Below, piece after piece: positions 41,959 through 44,131 of a stretch of DNA of 44,131 nucleotides. Position 1 is the stretch's first letter, and each line of letters starts with the position of its first letter. The notes beneath the pieces are model-generated. The model searched no databases and was not told the DNA's origin. It was given only the letters and a program-made list of their open reading frames with translations. Source of the DNA: DASZMJ01 sp035551935 (lineage in GTDB: Bacteria > Planctomycetota > Planctomycetia > Isosphaerales > Isosphaeraceae); NCBI GenBank assembly GCA_035551935.1, contig DASZMJ010000569.1, positions 1 to 44,131 of the forward strand, written 5' to 3'. A program made the position numbers and the translations under genes.

Positions 41959-42003
41959 GTACGAAATGACAGATTTGTACGGAACAGACGGACATGCTAT
42001 GGT
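41959..42003 (+). promoter_or_regulatory. Promoter with overlapping inverted repeat
   Basis: TTGTAC (41975-41980) and TATGGT (41998-42003) are 17 bases apart, and TGC precedes the -10 box in extended form. An inverted repeat, GTACGAAAT-GACAG-ATTTGTAC (41959-41980, one bulged G), overlaps the -35 box and could be a repressor site. The remaining leader to 42219 holds no credible gene. Confidence 0.45.
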
Positions 42004-42219
42004 TTTGAACCGTAGGAGCGAATCGGGCCGGGTCGGTGACGGTCGCTTCGGGACCCGAGGCGCCTGGGGGATTTTGGAAGACCCTCGCATGCGCTTCGGA
42101 TCGATAGGAACCGAGATGGACAGTGAAGCGGCAGAGGGTGCCGCGACGATGTAAGATGGAGAGGATTCGCGCGCGGGGCGAGGGAGCGTCGGCACCGTTG
42201 TCGAAAGGGGCGCGTGACG

Positions 42220-43269
42220 ATGGCCGGCACGGACACGGCGGTGGTCCGCCTCTCGGACCTGCGGGACGGCAGCGAGGGGGTCTGCTTCGCGGCCCTGGTC
42301 AAGAAGGACCGGGGGATGACCAAGAAGAACGAGCCGTTCTTCAAGTGTTACTTCCGCGACAAGCGCGCGACCCTCGAGGCGCCGATCTGGGCGAACAACC
42401 GCTTCCTCAACCAGGCCGCCCAGTGGCCGGTCGGGATCGCGTATCGGCTCCACGTGCGGACGAAGGACAGCGGGCGGTACGGCCTCCAGATCGACGAGAT
42501 CATCGAGATCCGCGCGGCGACCGCCGCGGACGAGGCCGACGGCTACGACTTCCAGGACCTTGTCGAGAGCTCGCGATACTCGGCCGCCGTGCTCCGCGAG
42601 CGGCTCGACCAGCTCGTCGACAAGTACATCCGCGCGCCCCACGTCAAGCGGCTGGTCCGCGACATCCTCGCCGAGCACGACGAGCTGTTCCGCAAGATGC
42701 CGGCGGCGCAGAACTTCCACCACAGCTACTCCGTCGGCCTGCTCGAGCACGTCTGGAGCATGACGCGGATCGCCGGGTTCGTCGCCGAGCACTACGAGCG
42801 GTATTACGACCAGCTCAACCCGCCGCTGGACAAGGACGTCGTCGTCGCCGCCACGATCCTCCACGACATCGGCAAGCTCCGCGAGCTGGAGTACCACCCG
42901 GTCGAGGCGAAGTACACGAAGGAAGGGAGCCTCATCGGCCACGTCCTGATGGGCCGCGACCTCGTGCGCGAGGCGGCGGGGCGGATCGAGGGCTTCCCGG
43001 AGGAGACGCTCCTGCTGCTGGAGCACGCGATCCTGGCCCACCACGGCAAGCGCGAGTTCGGGGCGCCGGTCGTGCCGCAGACGCTCGAGGCGTTGATCCT
43101 GTCGTTCATCGACGACCTCGACGCCAAGATCAACGTCCTGGCCACCGAGCGGCTCCGGTCGACGACCGAGGACGCCTTCACCGATCGCGTCTATGCGCTC
43201 GACAACCGGCGCATCTACAAAGGCATCCCCGTCGAGCTGCCCGGCGCCGAGGACGACGGCCTGGCCTGA
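42220..43269 (+). CDS. OB-fold/HD-domain 3'-5' exoribonuclease (YhaM/CbfI-like)
   Basis: This 349-residue protein begins at ATG 42220 with AAAGGGG upstream; a GTG two codons earlier is possible. An OB-fold nucleic-acid-binding domain spans about 5-100 (FFKCYFRDKRATLEAPIWA), and an HD domain spans about 160-330. Metal-binding residues include His168 (NFHHSYSVGLLEHV), His215-Asp216 (ILHDIGKL) and later His residues in LAHHGKREFG. This is the order found in YhaM, a 3'-5' exoribonuclease of Gram-positive bacteria, and in planctomycete homologues. Activity is inferred from architecture. It is probably transcribed alone from the promoter at 41975-42003. Confidence 0.88.
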   Translation: MAGTDTAVVRLSDLRDGSEGVCFAALVKKDRGMTKKNEPFFKCYFRDKRATLEAPIWANNRFLNQAAQWPVGIAYRLHVRTKDSGRYGLQIDEIIEIRAATAADEADGYDFQDLVESSRYSAAVLRERLDQLVDKYIRAPHVKRLVRDILAEHDELFRKMPAAQNFHHSYSVGLLEHVWSMTRIAGFVAEHYERYYDQLNPPLDKDVVVAATILHDIGKLRELEYHPVEAKYTKEGSLIGHVLMGRDLVREAAGRIEGFPEETLLLLEHAILAHHGKREFGAPVVPQTLEALILSFIDDLDAKINVLATERLRSTTEDAFTDRVYALDNRRIYKGIPVELPGAEDDGLA

Positions 43270-43312
43270 TCCCGAGCCGACACGGTCGCCCCCGGCCGAA
43301 GCCGATGGGCCC

Positions 43313-43342
43313 TTGGCGGTTCGGTCGCCGACTCTTTACAAT
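43313..43342 (+). promoter_or_regulatory. Candidate promoter of the lipoprotein gene
   Basis: TTGGCG (43313-43318) and TACAAT (43337-43342) are separated by 18 bases, about 75 bases ahead of the lipoprotein start and 43 bases after the exoribonuclease stop. Confidence 0.45.
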
Positions 43343-43418
43343 GTCGGCGACCGGCCGGAGTCCTCGGGCGACCGTCGCGCGGCCGCGGGTCGAGACATGC
43401 AGCAAGGAGCCCTCCAGG

Positions 43419-44030
43419 ATGAATCGCAAGCTCTGGTGGTCGGCGCTGATCGGTGTCGCGCTGGTCGGGTGCCATTCGGGCGAGGACGCCAACTACAAGG
43501 ACTTCCCGCAGAACGGCAAGCCCCCCGAGAAGGCCAACGGCGGCAGCTCCGTCTCCGCCCCCGGCGGCACCGCCGGCGGCTACGGCGACGGCGCCCCGAA
43601 GGACAAGGCCGCCAAGGCCGAGGCCGAGCAGGAGGCCAACAAGGCCGCATACAAGCAGGGCGACGACAAGAAGTCCAGCGGAGCCGACCAGGAGAAGGCC
43701 GACGAGAAGGCCAAGGGCGAGCTCGACAAGCCCAAGGCCGAGGGCGACTCCAAGAAGGACGAGAAGGCCGAGGACAAGGACAAGACCGCGGCCAATGTCA
43801 CGCTCACGCCCGAGCAGGTCGCCGAGATCAACAAGCTGCCCGACCCCAAGGACCGCGAGATCGCCCTGGCGCAGAAGGTCTGCCTGATCAGCGGCGAGCC
43901 GCTCGGCGGCGACATGGGCATGCCGTTCAAGGTCACCGCCGACGGCAAGGTCGGCTTCCTCTGCTGCAAGGGCTGCAAGGAGAAGTTCGACAAGGACCCA
44001 AAGGGCGCGCTGGCCAAGGCCGGCAAGTGA
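43419..44030 (+). CDS. Lipoprotein with charged linker and Cys-rich metal-binding-like domain
   Basis: This 203-residue protein has a lipoprotein signal: MNRKLWWSALIGVALVGC, with lipidation at Cys18. A long Lys/Glu/Asp/Ala-rich linker spans about 58-125. The C-terminal 75 residues form a compact domain with Cys155 (KVCLISGEPLG), a PFKVTADGKVGFL strand pair and Cys182-Cys183-Cys186 (CCKGCKEKF). This resembles YHS/TRASH-type metal-binding domains with a C..CCxxC set. It probably sits at the envelope with the domain held away from the membrane. Metal, partner and function are unknown. The ATG at 43419 follows CAAGGAG. Confidence 0.8.
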   Translation: MNRKLWWSALIGVALVGCHSGEDANYKDFPQNGKPPEKANGGSSVSAPGGTAGGYGDGAPKDKAAKAEAEQEANKAAYKQGDDKKSSGADQEKADEKAKGELDKPKAEGDSKKDEKAEDKDKTAANVTLTPEQVAEINKLPDPKDREIALAQKVCLISGEPLGGDMGMPFKVTADGKVGFLCCKGCKEKFDKDPKGALAKAGK

Positions 44031-44054
44031 CCTGAGCCCGGCCCTCCCCCGTCG

Positions 44055-44130
44055 CAGGCACGCTCCGCGTGCCGTCCGCCAGCCCGACGATGCTGGGATG
44101 GTGTCGCGGACGGCACGCGGAGCGTGCCTG
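44055..44130. repeat. 25-bp perfect inverted repeat with nested palindromes
   Basis: Bases 44055-44079 pair exactly with 44106-44130 around a 26-base loop. Each arm carries GGCACGC-TCC-GCGTGCC or its complement, itself a palindrome, then GTCCGC. It is the best-preserved copy of the family at 6191-6262; the core triplet is inverted between them (GGA versus TCC). It lies 25 bases after the lipoprotein stop and could also act as its terminator. Confidence 0.75.
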
Positions 44131-44131
44131 A

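Noticed and set aside
41966..42154. 62-codon plus-strand frame in the exoribonuclease leader
   Set aside because: No ribosome-binding site, it begins inside the inverted repeat and promoter, and it has no recognisable features.
1..44131. CRISPR arrays, tRNA or rRNA genes, prophage or restriction-modification islands
   Set aside because: I found no spaced direct repeats, cloverleaf-type sequences, rRNA motifs, integrases or methylases. The HNH and Uma2 genes alone do not make a defence island.

Overview
The window is a very GC-rich (roughly 70% by eye), densely packed bacterial chromosome segment. The gene content points to a planctomycete, most likely of the Isosphaeraceae type. The pointers are an ECF sigma factor fused to a membrane segment and a WD40 propeller, paired SPFH proteins, a SpoVG with a zinc-ribbon insert next to ispE, two tandem Uma2 proteins, DUF1802, and very large secreted beta-rich proteins. 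An lpxB gene implies lipid A and an outer membrane. I see no rRNA, tRNA, CRISPR array, phage or intact transposon. Species and genus are inferred, not shown.

Layout. 1-5036: a multi-pass membrane protein (minus), a 29-residue very basic peptide that may be a ribosomal protein, and two overlapping SPFH/band-7 genes. 5055-9573: palindromic elements, then a minus-strand run of alpha/beta hydrolase, OmpH/Skp-like chaperone, spoVG, ispE and a TPR protein. 9653-11196: a promoter, a structured leader with an intrinsic-terminator hairpin, a His/Cys-rich small protein and a universal stress protein. 11247-15234: a Pat-like acyl-CoA-synthetase/GNAT protein (minus) and an HtrA-like protease. 15303-20663: a palindromic repeat, the sigma-WD40 fusion, an IS110 transposase remnant and a PAS/AAA+/Fis regulator that has lost the sigma-54 contact loop. 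20803-23749: two Uma2 genes, lpxB and an HNH gene.

23760-34116 is the most striking part. It is a 10.3-kb two-gene operon for envelope proteins of 1129 and 2316 residues that I cannot assign to a known family. The larger one looks like two copies of the smaller one's architecture joined end to end: an N-terminal hydrophobic segment, about 950 residues of repeated beta-rich modules, then membrane segments. It also carries an STN-like domain before its central membrane segments. This is the best candidate for an undescribed system.

34250-38579 is a minus-strand group (MFS exporter, then gpsA, DUF1802 and a rhomboid protease, the last three overlapping). 38677-44030 holds a BON-MscS channel, a small secreted barrel-repeat protein, agmatine deiminase, a YhaM-like OB/HD exoribonuclease and a lipoprotein with a Cys-rich metal-binding-like domain. 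Nested palindromes of one family occur at 6191-6262 and 44055-44130, with a related form at 5093-5156.

Most of the window is housekeeping and envelope biology (isoprenoid, lipid A and glycerophospholipid precursors, proteases, periplasmic chaperone, mechanosensation). Regulators typical of planctomycetes are spread among these genes.
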